DNA from: Gemmatimonadota bacterium
GTDB lineage: Bacteria; Gemmatimonadota; Gemmatimonadetes; Gemmatimonadales; Gemmatimonadaceae
Direction: 5' to 3'
NCBI GenBank assembly: GCA_003134685.1
Contig: PLCA01000003.1
Coordinates: forward strand, 62,001-126,000
Length of the DNA stretch: 64,000 nt
Shown here piece after piece: positions 27,312 through 35,609 of the stretch; positions within the stretch are counted from its first letter, which is position 1, and each line of letters opens with the position of its first letter. The position numbers and the translations under genes are program-made. Below the pieces are notes generated by a model. The model had not been told where the DNA came from. It worked only from the letters and a program-made list of their open reading frames with translations, and did not search any database.

Positions 27312-27713
27312 TCAGGGGAAATTCGCGAGCACATAGTCGAGTTCGTACGAATGTTTGCCGGCGTTGATGTCGATTTTCATCGTGCCCTTGAGCCCCTCCA
27401 ACTGATCAGTTCCGGAATCGGGGACAACGGTGATGACCAGAGATGGCTCGCCGCGATTCATCGCCCCCGTGTGCTGAAGGATGAACGACCCCTTCCGGCC
27501 CTTGAGCGATCCGGTCACCAATTCAATGGCGACGTAGCCCGCGGAATTCTTGATGATCGTGCCGCCGGTAAGCATTTGACCCTTGCTGGCGCCATTCAGG
27601 TCGCCGTGGAATTGCTTGTCGATCGACATCCTCCCCAGCAGCTGCGTACCGGGGTCGTTGTCCATCGGCAACGGCTTTAGCGATACGTCGAAGAGTCCGG
27701 TAGCGCGAGGCAT
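27312..27713 (-). CDS. DUF3224-family protein
   Basis: A 133-residue protein that fits the DUF3224 family of small single-domain beta-barrels. It begins ATGLFDVSLKPLP, has FHGDLNGASKGQML, SLKGRKGSFILQHTG and VVPDSGTDQLEGLKGTM, the usual order of conserved blocks. The family's biochemical function is unknown. The ATG overlaps the upstream phosphatase stop by 1 bp (TAATG), so it is the last gene of a three-gene unit with DinB-like and phosphatase-like proteins. Confidence 0.83.
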   Translation of the reverse strand: MPRATGLFDVSLKPLPMDNDPGTQLLGRMSIDKQFHGDLNGASKGQMLTGGTIIKNSAGYVAIELVTGSLKGRKGSFILQHTGAMNRGEPSLVITVVPDSGTDQLEGLKGTMKIDINAGKHSYELDYVLANFP

Positions 27714-28195
27714 TATGTCGATCTCCGGGGATTGGTGTTTGTGGTCGTTTTGTTCATCACACCGCGCACCAGCCGGTTCCAGCCGGGATGCGATCTCTCG
27801 AGTGCCGCCGTCGCCCAGCCGCGCGCATCGGAGAGTCCGAGGGCCACTCCCGGCGACCGGCTCACGCCCATGTTGCAGTGCACCATCACTCGCTCGGCGT
27901 CGGGCCATTTGTCGAGAAATTCGGTGATTGCGCGCGCGTGGTCCGCCGCGAAGAGAATGTCGGATTGCTCGTTGCGCTCCGTGATGTCGTCGAAATGGAG
28001 CCTCAACACTGCCACGAATTGCGCTGAGACCCCGGCGGGCTCGGCGTCCGGATCCGAGATCGAGATGCAGATCTCTTTCAGGCCCGGCTCGTAGCGCTCG
28101 GCCTCCTCGCGCGACATCACGAGGAGGTCAGGGGCCGATTTTGCCGTCGGTGACCGTTGTGTCGGTGCGCGTTCAGGCCTCGCCTTTCTGCGCAC
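27713..28195 (-). CDS. Dual-specificity/tyrosine-phosphatase-like protein
   Basis: A 160-residue protein with the Cys-based phosphatase loop HCNMGVSRSPGVALGL, which contains the catalytic Cys and the Arg of the CX5R motif. An aspartate-rich segment (SDPDAEPAG) may hold the general acid. It resembles small bacterial tyrosine or dual-specificity phosphatases, and the substrate is unknown. GTG at 28195 directly follows the DinB-like stop. An internal Met at the MSREEAERY segment is an alternative start that would still keep the catalytic loop. Confidence 0.8.
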   Translation of the reverse strand: MRRKARPERAPTQRSPTAKSAPDLLVMSREEAERYEPGLKEICISISDPDAEPAGVSAQFVAVLRLHFDDITERNEQSDILFAADHARAITEFLDKWPDAERVMVHCNMGVSRSPGVALGLSDARGWATAALERSHPGWNRLVRGVMNKTTTNTNPRRST

Positions 28196-28690
28196 CTACT
28201 TGGCCTTGGGCGGCGGCCATGCTCCGAGAAGTTGTCGGACGGTGATGATCTGCGCGAGATGGTAGGAAGCGTGGGTGACGGCGACGAGGACCGTTCGCAG
28301 ATAGGTCTGTCCAGTTCCGCGGGGGATCTTCGTCGTGAGATCCAGCTTGCTCTCGGTGGTGAAGCGCTCGAGCGCCATTCGATCCTTCTTCCATCCGGAG
28401 ACGCTCTCGTTCCACGCCTTCTCGGTCGTCGGCGCAGCCGCGGGTGGCCAATAGCCGTCCGGCCATGTGAGTTTTTCCTCGTAGTCCGGATTCACGACGA
28501 AATCGAGCAGGTCGTGCTGGGTTATTCGAATGTGCTCGAGAAGCTCCCACACCGAGTGCGGGAAACCGGTCGGTCGCCTACCGCGGAGCTCGGGGGGAAG
28601 TCCCCTGATCGCGTTCTCCAGTGAGGAGTGCGCCTGCTCCCAATTCAGCGACGAGGCGACGATCGCGCGCCAATCTTCCTTGTTACTCAA
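28196..28690 (-). CDS. DinB-superfamily protein
   Basis: A 164-residue four-helix-bundle protein of the DinB/YfiT group, whose members use a His triad to bind metal and often act as thiol-dependent transferases. Histidines occur in LLEHIRITQHDLLDF and VTHASYHLAQII, matching the expected spacing. The TTG start at 28690 is supported by GGGAG 7 nt upstream. It is first in a three-gene unit with the phosphatase-like and DUF3224 genes. Confidence 0.82.
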   Translation of the reverse strand: MSNKEDWRAIVASSLNWEQAHSSLENAIRGLPPELRGRRPTGFPHSVWELLEHIRITQHDLLDFVVNPDYEEKLTWPDGYWPPAAAPTTEKAWNESVSGWKKDRMALERFTTESKLDLTTKIPRGTGQTYLRTVLVAVTHASYHLAQIITVRQLLGAWPPPKAK

Positions 28691-28788
28691 TGGAGCTCCC
28701 TGAATGATGGTGGCGATTCAATGTGATCGGCTCTTGCGCGATGGCGCCAGTCCTGGCCAGTATTGCCCGCCGACCGCCAAGGAGACCA

Positions 28789-28914
28789 ATGAGCGACAAT
28801 CGCCGCGAGCAGCGCTCGGGTAGCTGGCTGGGCCTGGTGCTGCGTGACGTGCAATTCTGGGTTCCGGTGGCGGTGCTCGCCGCCGGACTTCTCGTGCTGC
28901 GGTGGATTTCTTGA
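28789..28914 (+). CDS. 41-residue single-pass membrane microprotein
   Basis: MSDNRREQRSGSWLGLVLRD begins a 41-residue protein with one hydrophobic span (WVPVAVLAAGLLVL). AAGGAGACC lies immediately upstream of the ATG, which is among the best ribosome-binding sites in the window. The stop codon overlaps the TTG start of the transporter gene in the TTGA form, so the two are probably translationally coupled. I do not recognise a family; a transporter-associated small subunit is an inference from position. Confidence 0.65.
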   Translation: MSDNRREQRSGSWLGLVLRDVQFWVPVAVLAAGLLVLRWIS

Positions 28915-30227
28915 GCACGATCAGGTCCGAGGAGTCTCCCGTCGCCGCGGAAGCGGGCGCGCTGGATGCTCGTCGTCTCCGCACTCTTCAGAGCGTGGGA
29001 ATGCTCTGTGGACTTACAGCCGGAGCGTGGCTCGGCGCCGCCGAGGCGCCGACCAAGCTGGTGACGCTCGGACTCTCGCCGGTTGTGATCTCGCTCAGCA
29101 TGGTGATTGGTGTTTTTCTGGCGCGGTGGACGCTGCCGGCCCTGATCCAGGGAACGTCGTACGTCGCGGCGGACATGCGCCAGGCGCCGCACCTCATCGT
29201 GTGGGCGGTGCTCGCGGGCTGTCTCTGGGCGGTCGCGAATACTCTTACAATATTTGCCGTCCGTGATGTCGGACTCAGCATCGCTTTCCCCCTGTGGAAC
29301 AGCAACAGCCTGCTCGGAATCTTCTGGGGCATTTTGTTCTTCCAGGAACTGCGGGGCGCGGATTGGCGCCGCTGGGTCGGCGTACTCGGGGGCGCCGCGC
29401 TCATGTTCGCGGGGGCGACCGCGCTCGCAATTGCCTCCGCCGCGCAGGTACCGGCGCGCGATGCGGTTCGTGGAGTCGCCGCCGCGCTGGCCGCGGGGGT
29501 GCTGTGGGGAACGATGTATATCCCCTATCGCAAAGCCTATCTCACAGGGATGAGCCCGCTCTCATTCATCACGTTCTTCACAGTTGGAGAGCTGGGCATG
29601 ATGACGGCGCTTGCCGTCACATACTCGGGCGGGGTGAGTCCGCTCTGGAGCCAGCTGTCAGGCGCGCGCCACGTGCTATTCTGGCTTCTGGCCGGCGGTT
29701 TCGTATGGGTGGTCGGAGATCTGTTTCAACAGTACGCCGTCAAATACGCGGGGATCACGCGCGGGATCCCTCTCTCGAACACGAATCAGTTGTGGGGATT
29801 ATTGTGGGGGATTCTCGTTTTCGGCGAGCTGCGCGGAGCTTCCCATTCGGTGTTGGCCCAAGTCATCGGCGGCTCACTCGTGATGGCGGTCGGCGCCGGG
29901 GTCATCGCGCTTTCGTCGGTTAGTGGGAGCGAGCACGCGCGCTGGCAAAAGGCGGCGGCGAGCGAGGGTGAGCGTTACGGAGTCGATCCCGAGTATACGC
30001 GATCGCGAATCGCTGGCAAGGACGCGAGCTCGATCGTTCGCGGGCGGACGTGGATAGACTGGCTGGTGGTGAGCGTGGCGACGGCGACGATCGTTGGTTT
30101 TGCGCTGATGGCCCGCGCGCCCCAGCTCGCGGTCGCGTGGGGGTGGGCTGCCGGGCTGGTGATGGTGACGCTCGGAATGTTGGCGGCGGCTGGTGTGCGG
30201 CTCTGGAGGGCGACGCGATTTAACTGA
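28911..30227 (+). CDS. DMT-superfamily sugar transporter (GRP/RhaT-like)
   Basis: A 438-residue membrane protein with 10-12 helices in two homologous halves. The repeated motif appears as WNSNSLLGIFWGILFFQEL and LSNTNQLWGLLWGILVFGEL, as in the glucose/ribose porter and RhaT groups. YIPYRKAYLTGMSP is also typical. A C-terminal extension of about 100 residues holds a charged loop and two more helices, longer than usual. The TTG at 28911 overlaps the upstream stop; a GTG at 28902 is an alternative. The substrate is unknown. Confidence 0.8.
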   Translation: MSTIRSEESPVAAEAGALDARRLRTLQSVGMLCGLTAGAWLGAAEAPTKLVTLGLSPVVISLSMVIGVFLARWTLPALIQGTSYVAADMRQAPHLIVWAVLAGCLWAVANTLTIFAVRDVGLSIAFPLWNSNSLLGIFWGILFFQELRGADWRRWVGVLGGAALMFAGATALAIASAAQVPARDAVRGVAAALAAGVLWGTMYIPYRKAYLTGMSPLSFITFFTVGELGMMTALAVTYSGGVSPLWSQLSGARHVLFWLLAGGFVWVVGDLFQQYAVKYAGITRGIPLSNTNQLWGLLWGILVFGELRGASHSVLAQVIGGSLVMAVGAGVIALSSVSGSEHARWQKAAASEGERYGVDPEYTRSRIAGKDASSIVRGRTWIDWLVVSVATATIVGFALMARAPQLAVAWGWAAGLVMVTLGMLAAAGVRLWRATRFN

Positions 30228-30262
30228 GCCGCATCTCGCCCGTCGTTATTCTGAGCAGCGCA

Positions 30263-31021
30263 CTATCGTTTGACGCGCAGCGCTTCAGCGATTGCACGTT
30301 CCGCGAGCGGGGCCATGATCCGGTATCCTGCTTCGTTCGGGTGGACGCCGTCGGACGCGAGCTCACTGCGCATTCCCCCGCGTGCGTCGGCCATGGCGGA
30401 GTGGTAGTCGAGATACACTGCGCCGTGCGTGCGAGCGTAGTCCTTCATCCACTTGTTGAGCGCGATGATCTTCGGGGCCGGCTCCAAGCCCGGCTTCCAC
30501 GGATAATCGTAGACGGGAAGCACCGAGGAGAGCACTGGGCGAATTCCGTTCGCGTTCGCCAGCTCGGCCATCGAGGCGAGGTTGGCCTCGATCATCTCGA
30601 TCGTCGAGGGTCCGGTGTTGCCCGCGATGTCGTTGGTGCCGGCCAGGATCACAACGGCTTTGGGCTTGAGGTCGATCACGTCCTGCCGGAAGCGGACGAG
30701 CATCTGGGGCGTCGTCTGTCCGCTGATGCCGCGGCCGATGTAAGGCTTGCCCGGGAACATGGTGGGGAAGTAGCGCGCCCAACCCTCGGTGATCGAGTTG
30801 CCGAAAAACACTACGCGGTTTTCGTCATTCACGGGCGGGGAGAGTTTGGCGTTCGCTTCGCGGTATTTCTGGAGGTTCGCCCAATCGTTGTGGAGTTGCT
30901 CCTCCTGCGCCAATCGCTGGGCAATTTGCTCCGCGGTCGGTGGAGTGGGCTGCGTGGACTGCGCACCGGCGACAGCCGACATGAACAGAACTAGAACGAC
31001 TGCGCGCGAGTGATTCTTCAC
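30263..31021 (-). CDS. Secreted SGNH/GDSL-family hydrolase
   Basis: A 252-residue exported esterase-like protein. Residues 1-20 form a signal peptide (LVLFMSAVAGAQ). The SGNH blocks are complete: FFGNSITEG (nucleophile Ser), GRGISG, LAGTNDIAGN (Asn) and DGVHPNEAGY (Asp and His). Such enzymes cleave acyl or acetyl esters, often on carbohydrates. The sequence SGQTTPQMLVRFRQDV between blocks fits platelet-activating-factor-acetylhydrolase-like members. GTG at 31021 is chosen because it gives a proper signal peptide. The gene converges with the DMT transporter. Confidence 0.88.
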   Translation of the reverse strand: MKNHSRAVVLVLFMSAVAGAQSTQPTPPTAEQIAQRLAQEEQLHNDWANLQKYREANAKLSPPVNDENRVVFFGNSITEGWARYFPTMFPGKPYIGRGISGQTTPQMLVRFRQDVIDLKPKAVVILAGTNDIAGNTGPSTIEMIEANLASMAELANANGIRPVLSSVLPVYDYPWKPGLEPAPKIIALNKWMKDYARTHGAVYLDYHSAMADARGGMRSELASDGVHPNEAGYRIMAPLAERAIAEALRVKR

Positions 31022-31124
31022 GTTGCATCTCTCCGAGAAGGCGGGAAAGCGATCGGCGAGCAATTCAAAAAGTTATCGTCAAACTACGGAGCAGCGCATC
31101 AAGGCGCTCGCGGGTGCATTACTA

Positions 31125-31388
31125 CTACTGCCAGTTACAGTACACGAGAGTGTGAACGGCGGTGTCCCGAAACCGATCCGCCGGGACTCGACAAATGGTG
31201 CCGTCGTCGGCGAGAAACGTGTCCGGCTCTTTCTTGGTGAGGACCGACTTGGTGTACAAGCCGGTGCGAGCGGTGCGAACTACGGCACCATTCGGCGTGG
31301 CCTCGATAATCGGAGGGCGCGCGCTGCAACCGCTTAACAAGAGAGCCATTCCTATATTCACAAACCAGAAACCCGCTAAGCGCCTCAG
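31125..31388 (-). CDS. Small lipoprotein, apparent CTG start
   Basis: An 87-residue protein with no family that I recognise. The lipobox LLSGC is perfect and puts the lipidated Cys at residue 21 if translation starts at CTG 31388. That CTG follows GGAGG by 5 nt, a consensus ribosome-binding site. The only other start, GTG 31361, leaves 11 residues before the Cys, no basic residue and no ribosome-binding site. The mature protein is short and polar, with two more cysteines (TICRV, YCNW). Confidence 0.65.
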   Translation of the reverse strand: MRRLAGFWFVNIGMALLLSGCSARPPIIEATPNGAVVRTARTGLYTKSVLTKKEPDTFLADDGTICRVPADRFRDTAVHTLVYCNWQ

Positions 31389-31445
31389 GAAAACCTCCGG
31401 GCGAAAAGTCGGCGCATACCCGCGTTCAACCGCTACGGCGATGGC

Positions 31446-31901
31446 TCAGATCTGCTCCTCCAGGAGCGCGATGCACTTCGCTGCGAGGGAAGCAGTATCG
31501 TATTCAGTTCCGTCGGCCGCGCGCCACACGTAATCGGTAGACGGCGCCTCGATCGGGAGCAACACCAGCTCCTTGAGGATCTTGGCGCCCTCCGGGTTCG
31601 CAGCCCTGCCCCGCCGAGAGACGGTGCCGCTCCACACGATGACGTGCAGCTCCCCCAGAGGCGTATCCTTTCCCGTCTTGGAGAACCACGACACGCTTAC
31701 CGCGGCCGTCGGTGCCTGCAGCACGCATCCATTTGGCGTCCGGTGCTGTTCGACTGTGAGCTGAAGCTGATCACCGCGCTTGAGAACCCGTTCGGGGGCG
31801 AGCTGATCCAGCAAAGCAGTGACGGCGCGTTGCACGACGTTTTTCTCTTTCGCGCTCCGTGAGGCGGTCCAGGGGGCAAGGGGCTTGTTTTGGTCGTCCA
31901 T
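31446..31901 (-). CDS. Conserved-looking hypothetical protein
   Basis: A 151-residue soluble protein without signal peptide or membrane segment. I cannot place it in a family. It has a helical N-terminal third (ALLDQLAPERVLKRGDQLQL) and a beta-rich middle (VSVSWFSKTGKDTPLGELHV). There are two cysteines (NGCVL, KCIALL). ATG at 31901 is the first available. Composition matches its neighbours, so it is likely real. Confidence 0.6.
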   Translation of the reverse strand: MDDQNKPLAPWTASRSAKEKNVVQRAVTALLDQLAPERVLKRGDQLQLTVEQHRTPNGCVLQAPTAAVSVSWFSKTGKDTPLGELHVIVWSGTVSRRGRAANPEGAKILKELVLLPIEAPSTDYVWRAADGTEYDTASLAAKCIALLEEQI

Positions 31902-32133
31902 AGGTCAGTGCGATAATAAATGGGGCGAAGCAGGGGCGAAGCTGCACTCGAAATTTGGTCGTCAGCCGCGACCTACGTTAGGTGCGACGGCCGACCCGCT
32001 AGCTATAGGTGTGGGGCTTGGGCGATGAAACTGGGCGGCCCGGCTCCGTGCCCGGCACAACTTCATCTAAAGCTAACGGACAGCGGCGCAAATCGGTTCC
32101 TGGGCAAACCCTCGGTCCAGACGCTAAAGGGGC
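31902..32133. other. 232-bp intergenic space
   Basis: No credible reading frame, tRNA or known RNA element is visible. It separates two minus-strand genes and presumably holds the promoter of the 31446-31901 gene. A short ACCTA-CGT-TAGGT inverted repeat near 31971 is too weak to annotate. Confidence 0.5.
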
Positions 32134-32580
32134 CTAGCGGACGCACTCAAAGAACTGAGGCGACAAATTCACCGTATCGACCCGTCCAGCCGCGACCTCG
32201 ATCTCGGTTGAATCGGGACGATGCGCGAAGGCGCGGACGAACAGCCGGTATTGCCCCGGAGGAAGAGCGTCGAACACAAATCCTCCGACGCTGTCCGCGG
32301 TCGCGGAAGCGTGCGGTGAGTCGGGAGCGTCGCCAGGAGTGGTGGCGAGAATGGGATAGTGCGGGAGCGCGCCACCTGAATCCGCGAGAGTACCGACGAC
32401 CGCGCCGAAACCCGGTTTGAGCGAAGGACTCCGAGGCAGCCGCGGCGTCGGCCCTTTGGCGCGCACCTGCGTCGTGCACCCTCCCGTCATCCTCACCACA
32501 TCTTTTGGGTTGGCGCTGCGGCAAGCGCTCAGGGCGAGCGATGCCAGGACGAGAACGACTGGTCTAGAAATCCCGCCCAA
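32134..32580 (-). CDS. Lipoprotein with carboxypeptidase-regulatory-like beta domain
   Basis: A 148-residue lipoprotein. From TTG 32580 the N-terminus reads GGISRPVVLVLASLALSAC, a good signal with lipobox LSAC and Cys20. The mature part contains GFGAVVGTLADSGG, then GFVFDALPPGQYRLFVRA, the pattern of a single carboxypeptidase-regulatory-like (beta-sandwich) domain. The longer frame up to 32631 would add a basic, cysteine-rich extension and hide the signal peptide. It overlaps the end of the DUF1232 gene by 17 bp. Confidence 0.72.
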   Translation of the reverse strand: MGGISRPVVLVLASLALSACRSANPKDVVRMTGGCTTQVRAKGPTPRLPRSPSLKPGFGAVVGTLADSGGALPHYPILATTPGDAPDSPHASATADSVGGFVFDALPPGQYRLFVRAFAHRPDSTEIEVAAGRVDTVNLSPQFFECVR

Positions 32581-33094
32581 GGGTCCGCAACCGCCGTCTG
32601 ATCCTGCGCGGCAGGAAAAACGCCGCCGCAACCAATATTCGCTCGAGATCCAGCTCTTTGAGCTCGCTCGGATCGCCCATCCAGTGATCCTGGATCACCG
32701 TCCGTCCCGCATTTGCGATCAGTCGCTGCAGGGCCAGAACGAGCACGAACAAATCGTCTATTTCGCCGAGGAAGGGGATGTAATCCGGAATGAAATCCAT
32801 CGGCATCGCGATGTAAGCGATCGCGCCCGCGACGAGGAGCTTGTCGGTGTTCGAGACGCGCCGATCCGTCAGCAATCCGCCGAGCAGCCTGAGAAAATTC
32901 GGCAGATCCTTGACCGTCGACATCAGCGTGCGCTTGGCACCCGCCCTCGGCGAAGAGACCGGTGGCTCATCGTCATCCCGCGCCTCGCGCGCACGCGCCT
33001 GCGCGCGCGAGGCCGCAGCGGCAGCCGTGGCACTCCCTGTCGGGCGACGCTTTCGCGCCGAGGCCGTGCTGGAACGCGAGGGTTGACTCTTCAC
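32564..33094 (-). CDS. DUF1232 (YkvA-like) membrane protein
   Basis: A 176-residue protein with a low-complexity basic N-terminus (about 55 residues rich in Ala, Ser and Arg) and a C-terminal DUF1232 domain: RVSNTDKLLVAGAIAYIAMP, MDFIPDYIPFLGEIDDLFVL. This helix is typical of YkvA-like proteins, whose function is unknown. GTG at 33094 overlaps the upstream stop by 4 bp (GTGA). The family-typical part starts near residue 58. Confidence 0.84.
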   Translation of the reverse strand: MKSQPSRSSTASARKRRPTGSATAAAAASRAQARAREARDDDEPPVSSPRAGAKRTLMSTVKDLPNFLRLLGGLLTDRRVSNTDKLLVAGAIAYIAMPMDFIPDYIPFLGEIDDLFVLVLALQRLIANAGRTVIQDHWMGDPSELKELDLERILVAAAFFLPRRIRRRLRTLGRDF

Positions 33095-33507
33095 TTACGC
33101 TGATCTCCCGGTGGTGGTGGTGGCGGATTCTGGACGGGCGGTGATGCTGGTGGCGTTGTCGTCGCGGCCGGACCGGCCTGCGTTGCCGCCTTCGAAGAAG
33201 TCACCGACGACACCACCCCGGCAATCTCCGTTGCAACTGACTTGCCAGCGTTCGCCACATCGGTCACCACGCCAACGGCTTTGTTCATCACATTCATCGT
33301 TCCGCCGATCACGCCGGCGGACATTCTTCCGGCGCGCAGCGTGTCCTCCACGCCCTCGGCGAACCGCTTCAGCGGATTGGTCGCGGTCGACAGCTTCGGA
33401 GCGTACTTCGACTCCAGAAAGTCGATGTAGTCGAGGATCTGATAAATCTTTTCCTCGGGCAGCGTATCGAGCTTGCGAATGAGCCGCTCACGCAGAATGT
33501 CGTTCAT
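33091..33507 (-). CDS. Small protein with DUF2281-like N-terminus and proline-rich tail
   Basis: A 138-residue protein. Residues about 5-35 (ERLIRKLDTLPEEKIYQILD, YIDFLESKY) resemble DUF2281, a short helical domain found in many small bacterial proteins. The middle (GVIGGTMNVMNKAVGVVTDV) looks like an amphipathic helix, and the tail ends in a poly-proline run (PPPPPPGD). The stop overlaps the DUF1232 start, so the two are co-translated. No function can be given. Confidence 0.72.
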   Translation of the reverse strand: MNDILRERLIRKLDTLPEEKIYQILDYIDFLESKYAPKLSTATNPLKRFAEGVEDTLRAGRMSAGVIGGTMNVMNKAVGVVTDVANAGKSVATEIAGVVSSVTSSKAATQAGPAATTTPPASPPVQNPPPPPPGDQRK

Positions 33508-33625
33508 TGTTTGTTGTTCCTTTTTCGCCGTGCGATGAACGCCACGTAGTAACGTCGCGTGTCCTTACTAACGCCTGGCACCTGCGCTTCTGAGATCTCG
33601 GATCCCGTTCAGTTGCAGTTGCCCT

Positions 33626-34705
33626 TCACCCACCACCCCGCCACCTCGCCCGTCTCCCTCTCACATCAATATGTACGTAATTCGTGCTCGAATGGCCTGT
33701 CGTGTAGATGCCAAGGCCCCCAACCAGATCAGGATGCTTCAACTCGACGATCTCCACCGCCAAACCTACCATGCGGCTGTCGATCGCGGTGATTTTTCCG
33801 TCACCATTGGCGTCTATCGCCACATCGGCGGCGTCGCCGTATTGGTGCTGACTGTCGCTCGCCGCGCGCCGGACCCTTTGGTTGTGTTCGGGGGCGCGAA
33901 ATCCGGAGTGTACATCGATCTCGATGTCGGCAATTGCCTTGTCGCCGTGCCAGCGAGCTATCTCCTGAATCACCAGCTCCAGCTTGTCCAGCAGCTTCGG
34001 ATTCACCGCCGCGAAACTCGGCCACACGCCCTTCTGGTCGTGGTTCAGAAAGTCACCGACTTTCAGGTGCTTGGTGATAGGAATGTCGACGTCGGCGGGG
34101 GTGATCTGGAGAAATCCCGTCGGCGGCGGCGTTTTCCCACGCGCGCGCTCTGCCAGATACGTCCCGATGCGATAGCCGTGGAGCATCGCGCCCTCTTTCT
34201 CCTCGAACGGAACCAGGACCGCGAGGGTCAGACCTTCGACAGCGCGCTTCTGGCCGGCCTTCATCAGCGCCAGCCTGTAGAAGCCAGCATTGGGGGGCGC
34301 GGAGACTTTGTCTCCAGTGAGAGGTTGCGCCTCGGTCGCCAGCGTCGAATCGCCATTTCGAATCCACGCGTATTGCAGCGCGGTTGGATCGCCGTGGACG
34401 TCGAGCGGATACGAGATCTCCTCCGACGGCATCGCGAAGGCGAGCTTCAGCTCCCCGCTCGCTCCGAACGCGCTGGCGGACGGCTCCGCCATGGGGACAA
34501 CGGATCGGACGAATGTCCCGATCGGCTTGTCGGTGGCGTCGCTCGCGGCTTGCAGGAACTGGAACGCGCCGACAAGGGCGACGACCGCCGCCGTGATCCA
34601 GACGATCCGCGCGGTATGGCGCTTTCGAACCGGGAGATCATCGGGAAGCTCGAGCTCTTCGCCGGTCGGATGATCCCGTCTCTCCCCTACGACTCCAGAC
34701 TCCAA
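33626..34705 (-). CDS. Membrane-anchored M15-type peptidoglycan peptidase
   Basis: A 359-residue protein with a single N-terminal membrane anchor (about 32-52) and a C-terminal M15/DUF882-like peptidase. SGFRAPEHNQ, SQHQYGDAADVAIDANGDGK and YVHIDVRG carry the zinc ligands and catalytic residues of D,D-/L,D-carboxypeptidases of the peptidase M15 group. The middle 150 residues form a beta-rich region of unknown role. The TTG at 34705 lies 10 bp after the L,D-transpeptidase gene, so they form one unit. It probably trims peptide stems in the periplasm. Confidence 0.85.
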   Translation of the reverse strand: MESGVVGERRDHPTGEELELPDDLPVRKRHTARIVWITAAVVALVGAFQFLQAASDATDKPIGTFVRSVVPMAEPSASAFGASGELKLAFAMPSEEISYPLDVHGDPTALQYAWIRNGDSTLATEAQPLTGDKVSAPPNAGFYRLALMKAGQKRAVEGLTLAVLVPFEEKEGAMLHGYRIGTYLAERARGKTPPPTGFLQITPADVDIPITKHLKVGDFLNHDQKGVWPSFAAVNPKLLDKLELVIQEIARWHGDKAIADIEIDVHSGFRAPEHNQRVRRAASDSQHQYGDAADVAIDANGDGKITAIDSRMVGLAVEIVELKHPDLVGGLGIYTTGHSSTNYVHIDVRGRRARWRGGG

Positions 34706-34714
34706 GCGGCGTTC

Positions 34715-35569
34715 TTAATAGATGTAGACTGGAGTACCGACCGCGACCATCGGGTACAGGCGCTCGATGTCCTCGTTCCGCATCCGGACGCAGCCATGAC
34801 TCACGGACTGCCCGATCGATTCGGGGTGATCGGTCCCGTGAATTCCGTAGCCGTCGCCGAGCTCCAGTCGGCGCGTTCCAAGCACGCCCATGTACCTGCG
34901 GGCGGTAGTGCCGTAGGGCGGAATGACGATGTTCCCATTTGCGACGATCTCCTTTCCTTCGACGCCTCCACCTAAAGACACCGTACTGCCATTGTTATAA
35001 CGCTTCACGACTTCGCCGTTCTGAGTGGTGAGGACTCCATCGCCAGTCGAAATCCTTTCACCCTGATCGAGGCGCACGATTCCAAGTCCTTTTTTGTGCG
35101 CCTGCTCGACGTAGTGCCAGTCGGGGGGAACCCACGCCGGATCCTCATCCTTGCCCTTAACTGTGAGCCGACCGCGGGGCGTCTCGAAGCGCCACTGTCC
35201 GGCCGATCCGCCCACCAGCTCCTTGCCGCTGCCGGTCGCCACCGGTGCCTCGAACAGAACGTCCTTTCCCTGCTTGTACCAGAGGCGGTGGTCTGCCATG
35301 CTCACGACGATGTATGGCTGGTTCGTCGCCTCCCCCGCCGTTTCGTTGAGAAGCGCCTTGAGGCTGTCGCCGGTCATGCCGAGCTTCGACTTCACCTCGT
35401 TGAGAACACCGAGGTTGTCGTTGTAGACCATGCGGTTGACGTCGCGCTGGTAGCGGAGCTCGGCCGTTTTCGTGAGCAACATGACGCTGAGGATCGCCGC
35501 GACGATGAAGCCGGTGATCAGCAACCAGACCGTCTTGCCGCCGTACGAAAAGATTCTGCTCACTCCCAT
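34715..35569 (-). CDS. Membrane-anchored L,D-transpeptidase (YkuD domain)
   Basis: A 284-residue protein with one N-terminal anchor (about 13-33) and a periplasmic YkuD catalytic domain. YIVVSMADHRLWYKQG starts the domain, GYGIHGTDHPESIG holds the first His, and SHGCVRMRNEDIERL carries the catalytic Cys260 and His258. These enzymes make 3-3 peptidoglycan cross-links or attach proteins to the wall. The gene is second in a three-gene unit between a degenerate paralogue and an M15 peptidase, so the set seems devoted to cell-wall remodelling. Confidence 0.93.
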   Translation of the reverse strand: MGVSRIFSYGGKTVWLLITGFIVAAILSVMLLTKTAELRYQRDVNRMVYNDNLGVLNEVKSKLGMTGDSLKALLNETAGEATNQPYIVVSMADHRLWYKQGKDVLFEAPVATGSGKELVGGSAGQWRFETPRGRLTVKGKDEDPAWVPPDWHYVEQAHKKGLGIVRLDQGERISTGDGVLTTQNGEVVKRYNNGSTVSLGGGVEGKEIVANGNIVIPPYGTTARRYMGVLGTRRLELGDGYGIHGTDHPESIGQSVSHGCVRMRNEDIERLYPMVAVGTPVYIY

Positions 35570-35609
35570 TTGCTTCCTCGTTTGCGCTGTTGACTGAGGG
35601 GTGCGTTGC

